Shown here: piece after piece, positions 50,201-63,219 of the stretch | Numbering within the stretch: the stretch's first letter is position 1 | Layout of the letters: each line of letters begins with the position of its first letter | DNA from: Salinicola rhizosphaerae | GTDB lineage: Bacteria; Pseudomonadota; Gammaproteobacteria; Pseudomonadales; Halomonadaceae | Assembly: GCF_014652715.1 (NCBI RefSeq) | Contig: NZ_BMZI01000001.1 | Location: 439,918 to 503,917, forward strand | DNA: 64,000 nt | Direction of reading: 5' to 3' | Position numbers and translations under genes: made by a program | Notes under the pieces: generated by a model | Told to the model about the DNA's origin: nothing | The model's database searches: none | What the model saw: only the letters and a program-made list of their open reading frames with translations

Positions 50201-50361
50201 GGAGTCACCCCGTGTGTTGAAATGGAACAAGATCGCCCGCCGGCGGACGATGGACTCATGACGGCTGAACGCCCCCTCGCCGTTCAGCGTTCATCGGATT
50301 TCATCGGTGGACTGACGCCGATGTCACTCTCGCGCTTGCCCCCGCTCGGGCCGCAGCTGGC

Positions 50362-52383
50362 TCAGCTCCGCTCGGTGACCTCAAGCTGTGCCAGCCTGTG
50401 TGCAACGCGCAGACTGGTAGCGCTCAGACGCACCTGATCGAAGTCAGCGAGCGCCTGCTCGACGATCCGTTCGATCCGCGTCGTCTGCAGCAGTGCGAAA
50501 GTGTTGGTGAGGTGATGATCGTCGCGGTAGACCAGCACGTTTCCCTGGCGGGGATGGCAGTAGTCGTCATCGCAGAACAGGTCGCTCAAGTCGGCAAATC
50601 GCACGTTCTCGAGATGATAGGCCTGAGTCGGCGAGCGCCGGGCCAGCAGCTGGCTCCGGGGTTTGGCGCAGGCGCTGGCGGAATCTGGATGCAGATCGAC
50701 GCATTCAGGCACGTCGTAACCGAACCAGGGATTGTCCCGCACCGCCAGCACGTCGACGCCGGCCCGCTCGAGCGCTCGCCACGAAGCGAGATAACCCGTG
50801 GGCACGGTCTCGTCCGTGCCCTGCCCTCGCGTCGCGTTGGTGAACACGAGGTCCGGGCGGATCTCGCCGATTCGCTTGACGACCCGCTCGTTCCACTCAT
50901 GACAGGACGGATAGTTCATGTAGTCGGCGTTCGCGTCCAGCGAGAGCGTGCAGGCGCCTTTTGTCAGCGTGACCAATCGGAAATGCGCGTTCTCGGCCGC
51001 CGCCTTGAGCGGCCCGAGCCACTGTTGCGCATGCGAGCCGCCCGCCAGTACCACGATCCGCTCAGCGCGGGTATCGCCATATTCGCACTCGACGAGATTC
51101 GGATTGGTGGTCGTCTGATGACAGCCATCTTTCGAGGAGATCGGAAGATCCATGCTCGCGATCAGCGTCGGCGGATAGACCTGACCCGGCGCCGGGGCGC
51201 GTTCGTCGAGAAAGCGCGACAGTGCCTCATGCGCATCGGACCGACGCGCCTGATAATCCTGATACCAGGCCGATAGCGCCACCGTCGGTAGTGCCAGCAG
51301 CGCCACGCACGCTGCCAGCGAATAGATATTGTGCCGAGACAGCAGTGCCGAACGGCGTACCGGCGTCTCGAAGCACCAGGTCGTCAGATAGGCGAGAACG
51401 CCAGCGCCAAGAATGATTCCCGAACCCGCCAGGGCGCTGACATCGAAACTCCCGGTCGCGTAGCGATAGAAAGAGAGCAGCGGCCAGTGCCAGAGATAGA
51501 AAGAGAACGACATGTCGCCGAACCAGACGACGAAGCGATTGTTGAGAATCGCCATGTCACAGCGATTTCTCGCCGCGATGACGATCCCGCACGCTGCCAG
51601 GACCGGCACCAGCGCGACGGCCCCCGGAAACAGGGTCGAGACATTGAGGAAGAGTGCAAAGGTCAGCAGCACGATCAGCGACACCCAGCCGAGCACTCTG
51701 GCGACCGTCTGCGAAAGCGATATCCGCGACACGGCAAACGCCAGCAGACCGCCGATCGCAAACTCCCAGGCCCGCGCGAAGGTGTCGAAGTACGCCCACG
51801 GCTGGTTACGCGCGGTGATGTAAAGACTGTAGGCGAGCGAGACGACCACGATGCCGACCAGCACACCGATACAGACACGGCGGCGCTGCGGATCGAGTCG
51901 GCGGTCGATCAAGCCGGTCAGCCAGATCATCAGCGGGAACAGGAAGTAGAACTGTACCTGCACGGCAAGCGCCCAGAGTTGCTGGAACGGTGACGGCGGC
52001 GAACCCTTGCTGAGATAGTCCGTTGCCGTCATCGCCAGGGCCCAGTTCTCGAGAAACAGGGTCGAGGCCAGCGCGTGCTTGATCTGATTGCGCCACATCG
52101 AATCCGGCATCAGAAACAGCGATACGACAATGGTCGTCATGATCACCAGCGCGGCGCTCGGCACCACCCGCCGTAGCGTCTTGCTGTAATAATCGAGCAG
52201 TTCGCCGAGATTCGGCGGTGCCTTGCGCAGAAACGACCCGAAAATGAAAAACGCGGCAATCACGAAGAAGACATCCACCCCGCCGGATACCTTCTGAATC
52301 CAGATGTGATAGACGGCCACCATCAGTGCTGCGACCGCACGCAACCCCTGTATCTCGTACAGATAGCTAGGCTTCTGAGCCAA
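50362..52383 (-). CDS. OafA/PatA-type acyltransferase with C-terminal SGNH domain
   Basis: 673 residues. N-terminal acyltransferase-3 membrane domain (1-360; YEIQGLRAVAALMVAVYH, GVDVFFVIAAFFIFGSF, FSFYLWHWPLL), then a periplasmic SGNH-hydrolase-like domain (about 400-640) with the serine in VVLAGGSHAQQW and a C-terminal Asp-x-x-His-like DDHHLTN. Such fusions transfer acetyl or other acyl groups to O-antigen, exopolysaccharide or peptidoglycan sugars. Length is typical of the fused form. Context points to acylation of the capsule made by this locus. Confidence 0.9.
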   Translation of the reverse strand: MAQKPSYLYEIQGLRAVAALMVAVYHIWIQKVSGGVDVFFVIAAFFIFGSFLRKAPPNLGELLDYYSKTLRRVVPSAALVIMTTIVVSLFLMPDSMWRNQIKHALASTLFLENWALAMTATDYLSKGSPPSPFQQLWALAVQVQFYFLFPLMIWLTGLIDRRLDPQRRRVCIGVLVGIVVVSLAYSLYITARNQPWAYFDTFARAWEFAIGGLLAFAVSRISLSQTVARVLGWVSLIVLLTFALFLNVSTLFPGAVALVPVLAACGIVIAARNRCDMAILNNRFVVWFGDMSFSFYLWHWPLLSFYRYATGSFDVSALAGSGIILGAGVLAYLTTWCFETPVRRSALLSRHNIYSLAACVALLALPTVALSAWYQDYQARRSDAHEALSRFLDERAPAPGQVYPPTLIASMDLPISSKDGCHQTTTNPNLVECEYGDTRAERIVVLAGGSHAQQWLGPLKAAAENAHFRLVTLTKGACTLSLDANADYMNYPSCHEWNERVVKRIGEIRPDLVFTNATRGQGTDETVPTGYLASWRALERAGVDVLAVRDNPWFGYDVPECVDLHPDSASACAKPRSQLLARRSPTQAYHLENVRFADLSDLFCDDDYCHPRQGNVLVYRDDHHLTNTFALLQTTRIERIVEQALADFDQVRLSATSLRVAHRLAQLEVTERS

Positions 52384-52439
52384 CCTTCAACTCCTTTGAA
52401 AAGCTGGGTAGTGAATGGAAACGCTGGAAAGACACGACT

Positions 52440-53801
52440 TCAGTAGGCGTTATTGCCGGTAAAGCCTTTGAAAACGGTGAAGAAAATGATCTTGAGATCG
52501 AGCAACAGCGACCAGTTGTTGATGTACCAGAGATCGTGCTCCACACGCGCCTTCATCTTGTCCAGCGTGTCGGTCTCGCCGCGAAAACCCCGCACCTGCG
52601 CCCATCCGGTAATCCCCGGCTTGACCATATGGCGCTGCATGTAGGACTCGACCAGATCCTTGTAATACTCGTTGTGCGCCAGCGCGTGCGGACGCGGGCC
52701 GACGATCGACATCCGCCCCTGCAGCACGTTGATGAACTGCGGCAGCTCATCGAGCGACGTTCGACGTAGAAAGGCCCCGACGCGTGTGATACGCGGGTCG
52801 CGACGCGTCGCCTGAGACACGTGGCCTTCCGCCTCCTGATGAACCTTCATCGAGCGGAATTTGTAGACCTGTACGTCGTGCCCGCTGGCCCCGGTGCGTA
52901 GCTGCTTGAACAGTACCGGCCCCGGTGAGGAAATCTTGACCGCAACGGCGCACGCCAGGCAGACCGGCGCGATCAGCAGCAGAATCAGTCCGCCGATCAC
53001 GATGTCCTCGAGGCGCTTGACCCACAGCGCGCTGCCGGAGATCGGGCTGACGCTCAGATCGATGGCATGATTACCGGCGATGTGGCTGACGCGGTGATTG
53101 AGCAGCGGGATATCGGCGAAGTGAGGGATGAAGCGAATTTCGAGCGGCAGGTGACGCAGGTTGTACATGATCGAGCGAACGTGCTCGCCTTCGGAGACCG
53201 GCAGGCAGATCCACACCTCGTCGGCACCGGAGTGCTCCACACGCCGAGCGAGATTGCGCGGCGCTTTTTCCGCACGCAGCACCCGGCCTCGGCAGACGCC
53301 GGCAATGGCGTAGCCCTGCTCCTGGTTCTGCCGCAGCGAGCGCGCGACCTCCAGCAGATGCTCTTCCGGGCCGACCAGAAACACCTTGCGGCGATTGCGC
53401 ACGTTGCCGTTATGAACCATCGCCAGCATCATCAGCAGCGCACGGGATGCCGCTACCAGGCAGAACGACAGCATGAAGGTGAATACCAGCCACTGACGCG
53501 ATACCAGCTCGGATAGCTTGAGCAGATACATCAGAATGCTGACTGCGGCGAAGACGGCCGCCCAGACCCACAGGAGGCGATAGATCCGGCTGCGCAATCG
53601 CGTCGACCGCCACTTGCTGTAGCCGCCGCCGCAGAGGTTGATCAGCACCACGGAGAGCGCCATGACGATCAGCACCAGTCCGTTGACGCTATCCAGCCGG
53701 GGCGTCTGGAAGCGAATTTCGCTGGCCAGCATGCCCGCCGCCAGAATGGCGAGCACGTCGATCAACGGCGCGATCCTTCTGACAGGGTTCAGACTTTTCA
53801 T
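52440..53801 (-). CDS. Undecaprenyl-phosphate sugar phosphotransferase (WcaJ-like)
   Basis: 453-residue polyisoprenyl-phosphate hexose-1-phosphate transferase. N-terminal four-helix membrane region and a Rossmann-like soluble domain (about 140-260, [16 protein letters not shown]), then the bacterial sugar-transferase domain with [58 protein letters not shown] and [15 protein letters not shown]. It would attach the first sugar phosphate (commonly glucose or galactose) to undecaprenyl phosphate to start polysaccharide assembly. It is the committed step of a Wzy-type pathway, matching the polymerase-like gene at 59.5 kb. Confidence 0.92.
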   Translation of the reverse strand: MKSLNPVRRIAPLIDVLAILAAGMLASEIRFQTPRLDSVNGLVLIVMALSVVLINLCGGGYSKWRSTRLRSRIYRLLWVWAAVFAAVSILMYLLKLSELVSRQWLVFTFMLSFCLVAASRALLMMLAMVHNGNVRNRRKVFLVGPEEHLLEVARSLRQNQEQGYAIAGVCRGRVLRAEKAPRNLARRVEHSGADEVWICLPVSEGEHVRSIMYNLRHLPLEIRFIPHFADIPLLNHRVSHIAGNHAIDLSVSPISGSALWVKRLEDIVIGGLILLLIAPVCLACAVAVKISSPGPVLFKQLRTGASGHDVQVYKFRSMKVHQEAEGHVSQATRRDPRITRVGAFLRRTSLDELPQFINVLQGRMSIVGPRPHALAHNEYYKDLVESYMQRHMVKPGITGWAQVRGFRGETDTLDKMKARVEHDLWYINNWSLLLDLKIIFFTVFKGFTGNNAY

Positions 53802-53864
53802 ATTCGTTCTCCCGTTACCTCGAGGGGTGATCCCTGAAACGTCTTGCGATGAAACCTGCGTTAT

Positions 53865-54479
53865 TCAGATGAACTGACGCTGCCGGAGATAACCGACGAC
53901 CTGGTCGGCCACCTCGCGCGGCGAGAGACTGCCGTCGTTGACGACATGGATCTCCGGGGCGTCCGGTCTTTCGTAAGGTGAGTCGATACCCGTGAAATTC
54001 TTGATTTCGCCACTGCGAGCGCGCTGATAGAGACCCTTGGGGTCGCGACCTTCGCAGGTGTCGAGCGGCGCATCGACGAAGACCTCGATGAAATCGCCCT
54101 CTCGCATGAGGTCTCGAACCGCCGCGCGTTCCGAACGAAAAGGCGAAATGAACGCCGACAGCGTGATCACGCCGGCATCGACGAACAGCTTCGACATCTC
54201 GCCAATTCGGCGAATGTTTTCGATACGATCGGCATCGGTGAAACCCAGGTCGCCGTTCATGCCCTTGCGCACGTTGTCGCCGTCGAGCAGATAGGTCAGC
54301 TTGCGCTGTTCGTGCAGACGCTCTTCGACCAGCCCCGCAATGGTCGATTTTCCGGAGCCGGACAGGCCGGTAAACCAGAGCAGACAGGCGCGCTGACCAT
54401 TAAGGAATTCCCGGTGATGCCGACAGATCTTGTGGGCGTGCCAAACGGTATTGGCGGTCGTGCCAGACTTGTCGCTCAT
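53865..54479 (-). CDS. cysC: Adenylylsulfate (APS) kinase
   Basis: 204-residue kinase converting APS plus ATP to PAPS, the universal sulfate donor. Walker [44 protein letters not shown] and [12 protein letters not shown] are diagnostic. The ATG at 54479 is used; one at 54497 adds six residues, and neither has a strong ribosome site. It lies inside the polysaccharide operon between kpsF and the WcaJ-like gene, not next to cysN, and cysN carries no fused kinase. PAPS could feed the sulfotransferase at 60.8 kb or assimilation. Confidence 0.94.
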   Translation of the reverse strand: MSDKSGTTANTVWHAHKICRHHREFLNGQRACLLWFTGLSGSGKSTIAGLVEERLHEQRKLTYLLDGDNVRKGMNGDLGFTDADRIENIRRIGEMSKLFVDAGVITLSAFISPFRSERAAVRDLMREGDFIEVFVDAPLDTCEGRDPKGLYQRARSGEIKNFTGIDSPYERPDAPEIHVVNDGSLSPREVADQVVGYLRQRQFI

Positions 54480-54516
54480 GCGCGTGTTCTCGTCCATGTG
54501 ATAGTCGATTCGCGGG

Positions 54517-55449
54517 TCATTTCTTGAACACGCCAACCAGCTGCTCCTTTTCGAACACCAGTAGCGCGTTGATCTTCTTCGACTCCATCAGCGTCAGCGC
54601 GTCTTCGACGCGGGCCTTGGGCGAAATCCGCGAGGCCTGAGGCGTCATGAAGTCGTAGGCCTTGCGCGAGAAGACATACTCGCCGTACTTCTCGATCGCG
54701 CGGCGCAGGTCACCGTCGGTGATCACCCCCCAGCTATCGTTGTGCTGGACGACGGCCATGCCCAACTGGCCGCGAGACATCGCCTGGATCACGTCCAGCA
54801 CTTCCGCCTCGGCCTTGACCAGCGGCAGGTTTTCGCTGCGCATCTCGTTCTCGACACGGCTCAACAATCGCCGGCCGAGCGAACCGCCGGGGTGGAAGCG
54901 AGCAAAGTTCTCCGGCTGAAAATCGCGCGCCTTCATCAGCGTCACGGCCAGCGCATCGCCCATGGCCAGCGTAGCGGTCGTGGAAGAGGTGGGCGCCAGC
55001 TGCAGGGGGCATGCCTCTTCCACCACGCCGATATCGAGATGGCTATGAGAGGCACGCGCCAGCGTCGAGTCGCGATTGCCGGTCATACCGACCAGATAGT
55101 TGCCGTTGTCCTTGAGGTAGGGAATCAGCTTGATCACCTCCTCCGTTTCGCCGGAGTTGGAGATCGCCAGAAAGACATCGTGCTGGGTCACCATGCCGAG
55201 ATCGCCGTGATAGGCCTCGCCAGGGTGCATGAAGAAACTCGGCGTGCCGGTACTGGCAAGCGTCGCTGCAATCTTGCGGCCGACGATGCCGGATTTGCCC
55301 ATGCCGCAGATGATGACCCTGCCCGGCGTCTGCAGAATGGCGTCGACGGCTTCGCAGAGATCGTTGTCGAGCTTTCTGGACACATCCAGCAACGACTCCG
55401 CTTCCTTGACGAAGACCTGTCTGGCGCTTTCGAGATATTCGAGGTTCAT
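54517..55449 (-). CDS. kpsF: D-arabinose 5-phosphate isomerase (KpsF/KdsD/GutQ family)
   Basis: 310 residues: SIS domain (about 1-190) with [42 protein letters not shown] and [11 protein letters not shown], then two CBS motifs (about 205-310; [26 protein letters not shown]). It makes arabinose 5-phosphate from ribulose 5-phosphate, the first step to Kdo. It is about 18 residues shorter than KdsD (328) and stops right after LVGVFKK, missing the usual last HDLL-type helix of the second CBS. AGGAG lies 6 bases before the ATG at 55449. Confidence 0.92.
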   Translation of the reverse strand: MNLEYLESARQVFVKEAESLLDVSRKLDNDLCEAVDAILQTPGRVIICGMGKSGIVGRKIAATLASTGTPSFFMHPGEAYHGDLGMVTQHDVFLAISNSGETEEVIKLIPYLKDNGNYLVGMTGNRDSTLARASHSHLDIGVVEEACPLQLAPTSSTTATLAMGDALAVTLMKARDFQPENFARFHPGGSLGRRLLSRVENEMRSENLPLVKAEAEVLDVIQAMSRGQLGMAVVQHNDSWGVITDGDLRRAIEKYGEYVFSRKAYDFMTPQASRISPKARVEDALTLMESKKINALLVFEKEQLVGVFKK

Positions 55450-55715
55450 GATTCTCTCCTGGCTCTGACCTGCGAGATCGAAGTGAAGGCAGCGCCGTAT
55501 TCGAGACGACGACGGACGCAGCGAAACGCCGCTGTCGAGCGGAAGTCGTCGAGTCGGAAGACGGTCGATGTCGTGGAGTCGTAAAAATCGAAGCGCCGCC
55601 ATCCAGGCAGATGACGGCAGTGGCAGCGGGTTCGATCCGCTGCCCAAAGCGCCGGGGTGGCGCTTGAGGGTCGAGACGCCATCGGCATCTCGGCCCTTAC
55701 CGCAAACGCAATCGG

Positions 55716-56284
55716 CTACTGCACCAGGGTGCGCAGTGCCTCGTCGTCGCCAAGCATGTGGGCGTACATATCGGCTAGCGACAGCCCTTTGGCCGCGAGC
55801 AGGTCTTCCGCGACTTCGCGCGCTACACCTCGGCCGCCGCGCGCCTGGGTCACATGACGGGCGGTGGCCAGCACCAGCGGGTGGGCATCCGCGGGCGCAT
55901 AGCTGGCACCGATGATCTTCATCACCGGAATGTCGATGATGTCGTCGCCCACGAAGGCGATGCGCGCCGGCGAGATCCCATGCTCTTCGGCGATCTCGCG
56001 GATCGCGTCGAGCTTCTGGCTGAAGCCGATCTTGATGACCTCCATGCCGAGCTGTGTGGCACGCGTCTTGAGCGGCTGGCTGGACTTGGCCGACAGCACG
56101 CCACTTTTGATACCGTGCTGGCGCAGGAGCCCCGAAGCGACACCGTCGCGCACGTTGAACGGTTTGAGCGCCTCGCCTTCCGGGCCGATCAGCAGCGTGC
56201 CGTCAGTCAGAACACCATCGACATCGAAAAGCACCAGCTCGATATCGGCGCGCGGATCAATGTGATTTGAGCTCGCGCCGCTCA

Positions 56285-56285
<1 letters not shown>
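55716..56285 (-). CDS. kdsC: 3-deoxy-manno-octulosonate-8-phosphatase
   Basis: 189-residue HAD phosphatase that releases Kdo from Kdo-8-phosphate. HAD motifs: DVDGVLTDG (I), SAKSSQP (II), KIGFSQKLDAI with lysine (III), and VGDDIIDIPVM (IV). Size and motifs fit KdsC of LPS and capsule loci. The ATG overlaps the kdsA stop (TGATG), so they are coupled. After it there is a 266-base gap before kpsF with nothing recognised. Confidence 0.95.
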
Positions 56286-58360
<2,075 letters not shown>

Positions 58361-58368
<8 letters not shown>

Positions 58369-59446
58369 AGACCTGTCCGTTGTCCTGGTAGAGTTTGAGA
58401 AGTTCGCTGTTCATGCTGGCGGGCGAGAAGTCGCGCTCGTAACAGTCGCGACAGCGCTGGCGCATCGCTGGCTGATCGCTAGCCTCGAAGGCCGCCACGG
58501 CCTCGCCTAGCGAGGCGCTAAAATCATCGAAATCGAACACGAAACCGGTCTCGCCGTTAGCGACCAGCTCCGGCAGTGCACCACGGTTCGAGCAGATCAC
58601 CGGCGTGGCGTTGCGGTAGGCTTCCAGTACCACCAGCCCGAAACCCTCCCATCGGCTGGGGACGATCAGCGCTTTCGCGCGGGCGATCAGTCCGTCCAGC
58701 GTGGCGTTGTCCATCCACCCGAGAAACTCCATGTTGGATCGCGGTTCGAATTCGCTATCCGCATCGACGACGTTGCCGCCGACGATTTTCAGCGTCGGCA
58801 GATCTTCGCCCCAGAAGTCATAGAGCTGATCGAAACCTTTCTGACGGTCGAAGCGACCGATGAACAGGTAGAAATCTTCCTTCTCGGTCGCCGCGACCGC
58901 CTCTCCGGTATCGCGCACGCAGTTCTTGATCAGCATCGTCTTGTCACCCATGCCGGCATCAGCCAGCAGCGACTGCTCGTACTCGGAGATGGCCACGATG
59001 CCGTCAGTGCGCTGATAGAGCGCGCGCTCAACCCACTGGATGCCCTGCTGCTTCAATCCGGAGATACGATGCGGATCGAACGCCACGCCATGTGGCTGAT
59101 AGATTAACCGCGCACCTTTCAGCGAGATCGGCAGCGCTCGGCACAGAAATCCCGCGAAAGTGCTATGGACATGGACGACATCCGGGCGCTGTTCTCCGAT
59201 GGCGCCGGGTAGACGCGTCGCCAGATGGCGCAAGCGCTGAAGCCGTCCCCCGCCCTGGAAACCGATCAGCTCGATCTTGTCGCCGAAACCCGCCGTTTCC
59301 CCCAGATTGATCTCTTCGCGCTGCGCCTCGGGGAGCAGTACCGACACGCCGGTGACCTCCTCGCGCCGAGCCTGCTCCGCCACGACATTGTTCAGATAGG
59401 TCGCGATGCCACCGGTGACCGTTTCACAGACATGCAGGATTTTCAT
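58361..59446 (-). CDS. GT4-family glycosyltransferase
   Basis: 361 residues (ATG 59446; a GTG at 59455 would overlap the upstream stop as GTGA). GT-B fold: MKILHVCETVTGGIATYLNN, RPDVVHVHSTFAGFLCR, LIYQPHGVAFDPHR, then the donor domain with FIGRFDRQKGFDQ, VPSRWEGFGLVVLEAYR (catalytic E-x7-E) and NGETGFVFDFDD. It is the only clear repeat-unit glycosyltransferase seen besides the KpsS-like protein. It could add a sugar to the lipid-linked intermediate; the donor is unknown. Confidence 0.9.
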
Positions 59447-59451
59447 GGGGA

Positions 59452-60651
59452 TCACTCGCTAAAGGAGAGCATGACCAACAGGGAATAGATGACGAAGGTC
59501 GGCACCAGCACCAGAGCCGCGTCGGAAAACGTCGCCACCCAGTACATCACGCAGCCGATGCTGGCACTGCGACTGACCGGCCGGGACACGTCGAACAGAC
59601 TGCGCGCACTGATGACATTGGAGAAGAACATCAGAAACGGGATCAGCGAGATCAGCCCGACGAATTCGGCAAACGACACATAAGGAATTTCGTAAGACCA
59701 GGTCAGCGGTGACGTCGAGATCAGCCCCGCGTCGAAGAAATAGGAGAGATACGCGGCTCGTCCTCCCAGATTGCTGTCGAACAGGAAGGTGACGTCCTGG
59801 CCCATGATGCCGAGCAAGCCGATGATCCCCGGCACGACGAGGCAGAGCGCCGCGCAGATCAGTATCAGGCGCTTGACCGAAATCGCGCGATTGAAGATCA
59901 GGTACTCGAATACGCAGTAGACCATCAGCAAGGCCCACGCCGTTCGGGACAGGGTCAGCATGATCGACAGCATCGCCAGAATGACCCAATACCTGCGCTT
60001 CTCGATAACCGTGTAGACCGGCAGCAGCATGATCATGCACACCGCGTAGATATTGCCGTTGTTATAGGTCGAGAAAAGTTTGTAGAGCCCACCACGATCG
60101 TTCATCTTCGCTTCGAGTGTCAGTTCGGCGCCGAAGGTCGTGGTCAACATCGGAATCGAGAAATACTGCCCGGTACCGATCTTGAAGACGAAGAGAAAGA
60201 GCCCGAACCCCACGGCAAAACGGATCGCGTTTTTCAGACACCGCAGCAAATACTGAATTTCCTGCGGCCCCAATCGCTTGGACCACAGATAAAAGAAGAT
60301 CGGCACCATGATCAGCGCCATGATGTAGCCGAAATAGACGCCGACGCTGCCCGGCCCGTTGATTAACGTGATCGTCAAAAAAAGCAGCCAGAACGGCACC
60401 AGCATCCAGACATAGATAGAGTAACGATCTTGTCTGACCAACTTGCCCTGGCTCAACATGGCCTTCAACAACAGGATCGGGAAAGACAGAGCAATGAGCA
60501 GATAGATCGTATTGAGCGGGATACCGCCTATCGCGACTCCGGATTTAGGCAGCGCGACCGCAAATGTTGCCACTAAAGCCACAAACAGACGTTTGGCGTT
60601 GATAACCAGCATGCTACTTGACCAGTCCCTGGTAACAGTCATTGATTCCAT
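59452..60651 (-). CDS. Wzy/O-antigen-polymerase-like membrane protein
   Basis: 399 residues with about eleven hydrophobic segments and a large central loop (about 175-215, ELTLEAKMNDRGGLYKLFSTYNNGNIYA in part MNDRGGLYKLFSTYNNGN), followed by the RTAWALL pattern typical of the Wzy/WaaL superfamily. It would polymerise or ligate undecaprenyl-linked repeat units in the periplasm. Low conservation in this superfamily prevents a firmer call. The ATG at 60651 is used; 60642 is also possible. Its stop overlaps the GT4 GTG alternative. Confidence 0.72.
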   Translation of the reverse strand: MESMTVTRDWSSSMLVINAKRLFVALVATFAVALPKSGVAIGGIPLNTIYLLIALSFPILLLKAMLSQGKLVRQDRYSIYVWMLVPFWLLFLTITLINGPGSVGVYFGYIMALIMVPIFFYLWSKRLGPQEIQYLLRCLKNAIRFAVGFGLFLFVFKIGTGQYFSIPMLTTTFGAELTLEAKMNDRGGLYKLFSTYNNGNIYAVCMIMLLPVYTVIEKRRYWVILAMLSIMLTLSRTAWALLMVYCVFEYLIFNRAISVKRLILICAALCLVVPGIIGLLGIMGQDVTFLFDSNLGGRAAYLSYFFDAGLISTSPLTWSYEIPYVSFAEFVGLISLIPFLMFFSNVISARSLFDVSRPVSRSASIGCVMYWVATFSDAALVLVPTFVIYSLLVMLSFSE

Positions 60652-60802
60652 CGCCGGGTCTCAACCTGGATAACGCAATGGAGAACGTGAAAACGAAAAT
60701 CGCACGGCAGAGTGTGGATACCCGCCTCACGATTTATCGAATGATCGGCCGTTCCGGCATACGGTCTTACGCCGCGATCACCTCGTTTCCTCGAGGCGGG
60801 TC

Positions 60803-61534
60803 TCAAGCGGTATAGCCGAATACCTTCATGTCCCGGTCGTAGAGGCGACAGGCGATATCGATCAACTCGGGATCATAGTAGTCCCGATACCCCTGCCGCT
60901 CGGTTCGGTTGACGACCTGCAACGGAGAGACATCAGCGAGTTTGAGATCACCGGCGATCCGTTCGTAATCTCTTTCGATATTTTCGTAACGACCGATATA
61001 GTCGACCAGCACACTTTCATTGGCATCGCAGAGAAAACGGGTTTGAGGTCGAAAATGCACCCAGCTGAGAACCTGACGACGATACTTCGGCTGTGTATCC
61101 AGTTTTCTTAGGAACTCGCCAAAGTCGGAAGTCTTGGCAAGGTACTTGTCTCGGAAGGCCTGATCATATCGCCCGATGCCGCCCTTGTTCAGGTAGACAT
61201 ACGCGGACACCAGACGATCGAGAGGATGACGAACGAAACCGAACTTGTAGTATCGATCGAAGCGGTTCGCATCATAGCGCCGATAGGTAGCAGCTTCGTC
61301 ATGACCGTGAGCCGAGACGCCGAAGAGTGCCTGAAAGATACTATTACCGGCCGTTTTTGGAACATGGACGAAAACGACGCCATTTTTCTCTTCATGCTCG
61401 GAATAGGGATTCACCATGTTTCGATACAGTTTATCTTTCCATTCCAATGGCAGACAGTCATTGGCTTTTAGAATGAAAGACTTCGCAACACGACTCTTTT
61501 TCAAGTAATAACGTGTCTGGATCAGTAGGCTCAT
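60803..61534 (-). CDS. Sulfotransferase family protein
   Basis: 243-residue PAPS-dependent sulfotransferase (Sulfotransfer_2-type). The 5'-phosphosulfate-binding loop FVHVPKTAGNS is at 55-65 and the 3'-phosphate motif FVRHPLDRLVSAY at 100-112, followed by a helical C-terminal region. Acceptors in relatives are glycan hydroxyls (chondroitin, dermatan, tyvelose-like or lipid sugars). AAGGGC lies 6 bases before the ATG at 61534. Placed between cysN and the Wzy-like gene, it probably sulfates the polysaccharide of this locus; that is inference. Confidence 0.88.
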   Translation of the reverse strand: MSLLIQTRYYLKKSRVAKSFILKANDCLPLEWKDKLYRNMVNPYSEHEEKNGVVFVHVPKTAGNSIFQALFGVSAHGHDEAATYRRYDANRFDRYYKFGFVRHPLDRLVSAYVYLNKGGIGRYDQAFRDKYLAKTSDFGEFLRKLDTQPKYRRQVLSWVHFRPQTRFLCDANESVLVDYIGRYENIERDYERIAGDLKLADVSPLQVVNRTERQGYRDYYDPELIDIACRLYDRDMKVFGYTA

Positions 61535-61686
61535 GGAGGTGCCCTTCAAGGACGTTGGCAAGTTCTGTCGTAGACAAGCACGGGAAACCGTTGGCCAATG
61601 ACTGGCCAACGAGTTTCATTCAGCATTCCGAGGAGATGGATCGATGCCTGGGAACGGCACCGATCTTGCGATCTCACTTCTTGCTT

Positions 61687-63141
61687 TCAGTCGCGCGAGC
61701 GTTGAATGAGCGCGCGCAGATCTTTCGCCTCCCAGTGCGGGAAGTGCTTGCGGATCAGCGCGTTGAACTCGACCTCGAATGCCTGCCAGTCGACTTCGTG
61801 CTCGCCGGCATCCCCGACGTCAGCGAGCGCCCCGCGCACCAGCCCCGCCCCGACGGTGATGTTCGTCAGGCGGTCGATCACCACGAAGCTGCCCGTGCCC
61901 GGGCTCTTGCGGTAGTCATCCAGCGGCACGCTCGCGGTCAGCGCCACCCGGCAGCGGCCGATGGCATTGAGCGGCAGACTCTCCGATGCCTGATGTTCGA
62001 GCGTGTTGACGTCGATCTGATAGTCGATCGCGGCGATCTTGCCGGCGATCTCCTGGGTGCCGATCTTGAAGTCGTAAAGACGCCCGGGCTCGAGCGCGGT
62101 GTCGTGCATCCAGACGATGTCGGCTTCCAGCGCGCTCGACTGGGCGACGTCGGCATCCGCCGCGACCAGCCAGTCACCGCGAGAGATGTCGATCTCGTCC
62201 GTCAGCGTCACGGTGATCGCCTGGCCGGGATAGGCTTCTTCGAGATCGCCGTCGTAGGTGACGAGGCGCTCGACGGTGGAGAGCTTGCCTGAAGGCAGCG
62301 CCTTGACCGACTGGCCGGGACGCAGGATGCCGGCCTCGAGCGTGCCGCAGTAGCCGCGGAAATCGAGGTTGGGCCGGTTGACGTACTGCACGGGGAAGCG
62401 CAGGTCGGAGAGATTGGCGTCGTGGGCCACTTCGACCGTCTCGAGCAGTTCGAGCAGCGCCGGCCCCGGCTGTCCATCGACCCGGTACCAGTCCATCTGC
62501 TCGCTGCGGTTGACGACGTTGTCGCCTTCGAGCGCGGACATCGGCACGAAGCGGATGTCGGTGGCGTCGAGCTTCTCGGCGAACGCGCGATACTCGGCGA
62601 CGATCTCGTCAAAGCGCGACTCGGCGTAGTCGACCAGGTCCATCTTGTTGACCGCAATCACCAGATGCTGGATACCCAGCAGGTCGGCGATGAAGCTGTG
62701 GCGGCGGGTCTGGGTCTGCACGCCGTGGCGGGCATCGATCAGAATGATCGCCAGGCTCGCGGTCGAGGCGCCGGTCGCCATGTTGCGGGTGTACTGCTCG
62801 TGGCCCGGGGTGTCGGCGATGATGAACTTGCGCTTGTCGGTGGAGAAGAAACGGTAGGCGACATCGATAGTGATGCCCTGCTCCCGCTCCGATTGCAGGC
62901 CGTCGACCAGCAGCGCCAGATCGACCTTGTCGCCGGTCGTCCCGCTGGTTTTCGAGGCCTGGGTGATCGCGGCGAGCTGGTCTTCATAGATCATCTTGGA
63001 GTCGTGCAGCAGCCGCCCGATCAGGGTCGACTTGCCGTCATCGACGCTGCCGCAGGTGATGAAACGCAAGAGATCCTTGTTCTCGTGCTCCTTCAAATAG
63101 GCTTCGATGTTTTCCGCGATCAATCCGGACTGGTGAGACAT
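61687..63141 (-). CDS. cysN: Sulfate adenylyltransferase subunit 1 (GTPase)
   Basis: 484-residue EF-Tu-like GTPase that drives formation of APS from sulfate and ATP with CysD. G1 [35 protein letters not shown] (DTPG), and NKMDLVD (NKMD) are present, followed by beta-barrel domains II and III. There is no C-terminal APS-kinase fusion (cysC is separate at 53.9 kb). GGGG lies about 8 bases before the ATG. It is separated from cysD by about 550 bases occupied by the four-helix-bundle element. Confidence 0.97.
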   Translation of the reverse strand: MSHQSGLIAENIEAYLKEHENKDLLRFITCGSVDDGKSTLIGRLLHDSKMIYEDQLAAITQASKTSGTTGDKVDLALLVDGLQSEREQGITIDVAYRFFSTDKRKFIIADTPGHEQYTRNMATGASTASLAIILIDARHGVQTQTRRHSFIADLLGIQHLVIAVNKMDLVDYAESRFDEIVAEYRAFAEKLDATDIRFVPMSALEGDNVVNRSEQMDWYRVDGQPGPALLELLETVEVAHDANLSDLRFPVQYVNRPNLDFRGYCGTLEAGILRPGQSVKALPSGKLSTVERLVTYDGDLEEAYPGQAITVTLTDEIDISRGDWLVAADADVAQSSALEADIVWMHDTALEPGRLYDFKIGTQEIAGKIAAIDYQIDVNTLEHQASESLPLNAIGRCRVALTASVPLDDYRKSPGTGSFVVIDRLTNITVGAGLVRGALADVGDAGEHEVDWQAFEVEFNALIRKHFPHWEAKDLRALIQRSRD

Positions 63142-63156
63142 TGGGCAAACCCCGCT

Positions 63157-63186
63157 AGCTGTAAGCTGTAAGCCGCAAGCTGTAAG
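63157..63186 (+). repeat. Heptamer array, left end of the element in cysDN
   Basis: Four consecutive copies of the 7-base unit AGCYGYA (AGCTGTA three times, AGCCGCA once) plus AG, 16 bases before the cysN ATG. The opposite end of the element carries the same kind of array in inverted orientation. A short minus-strand unit follows at 63204-63216 (GCTTCCAGCTCTC, repeated at 63661-63673). Confidence 0.7.
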
Positions 63187-63219
63187 TCACCCCACAGCCC
63201 ATCGCTTCCAGCTCTCGAT

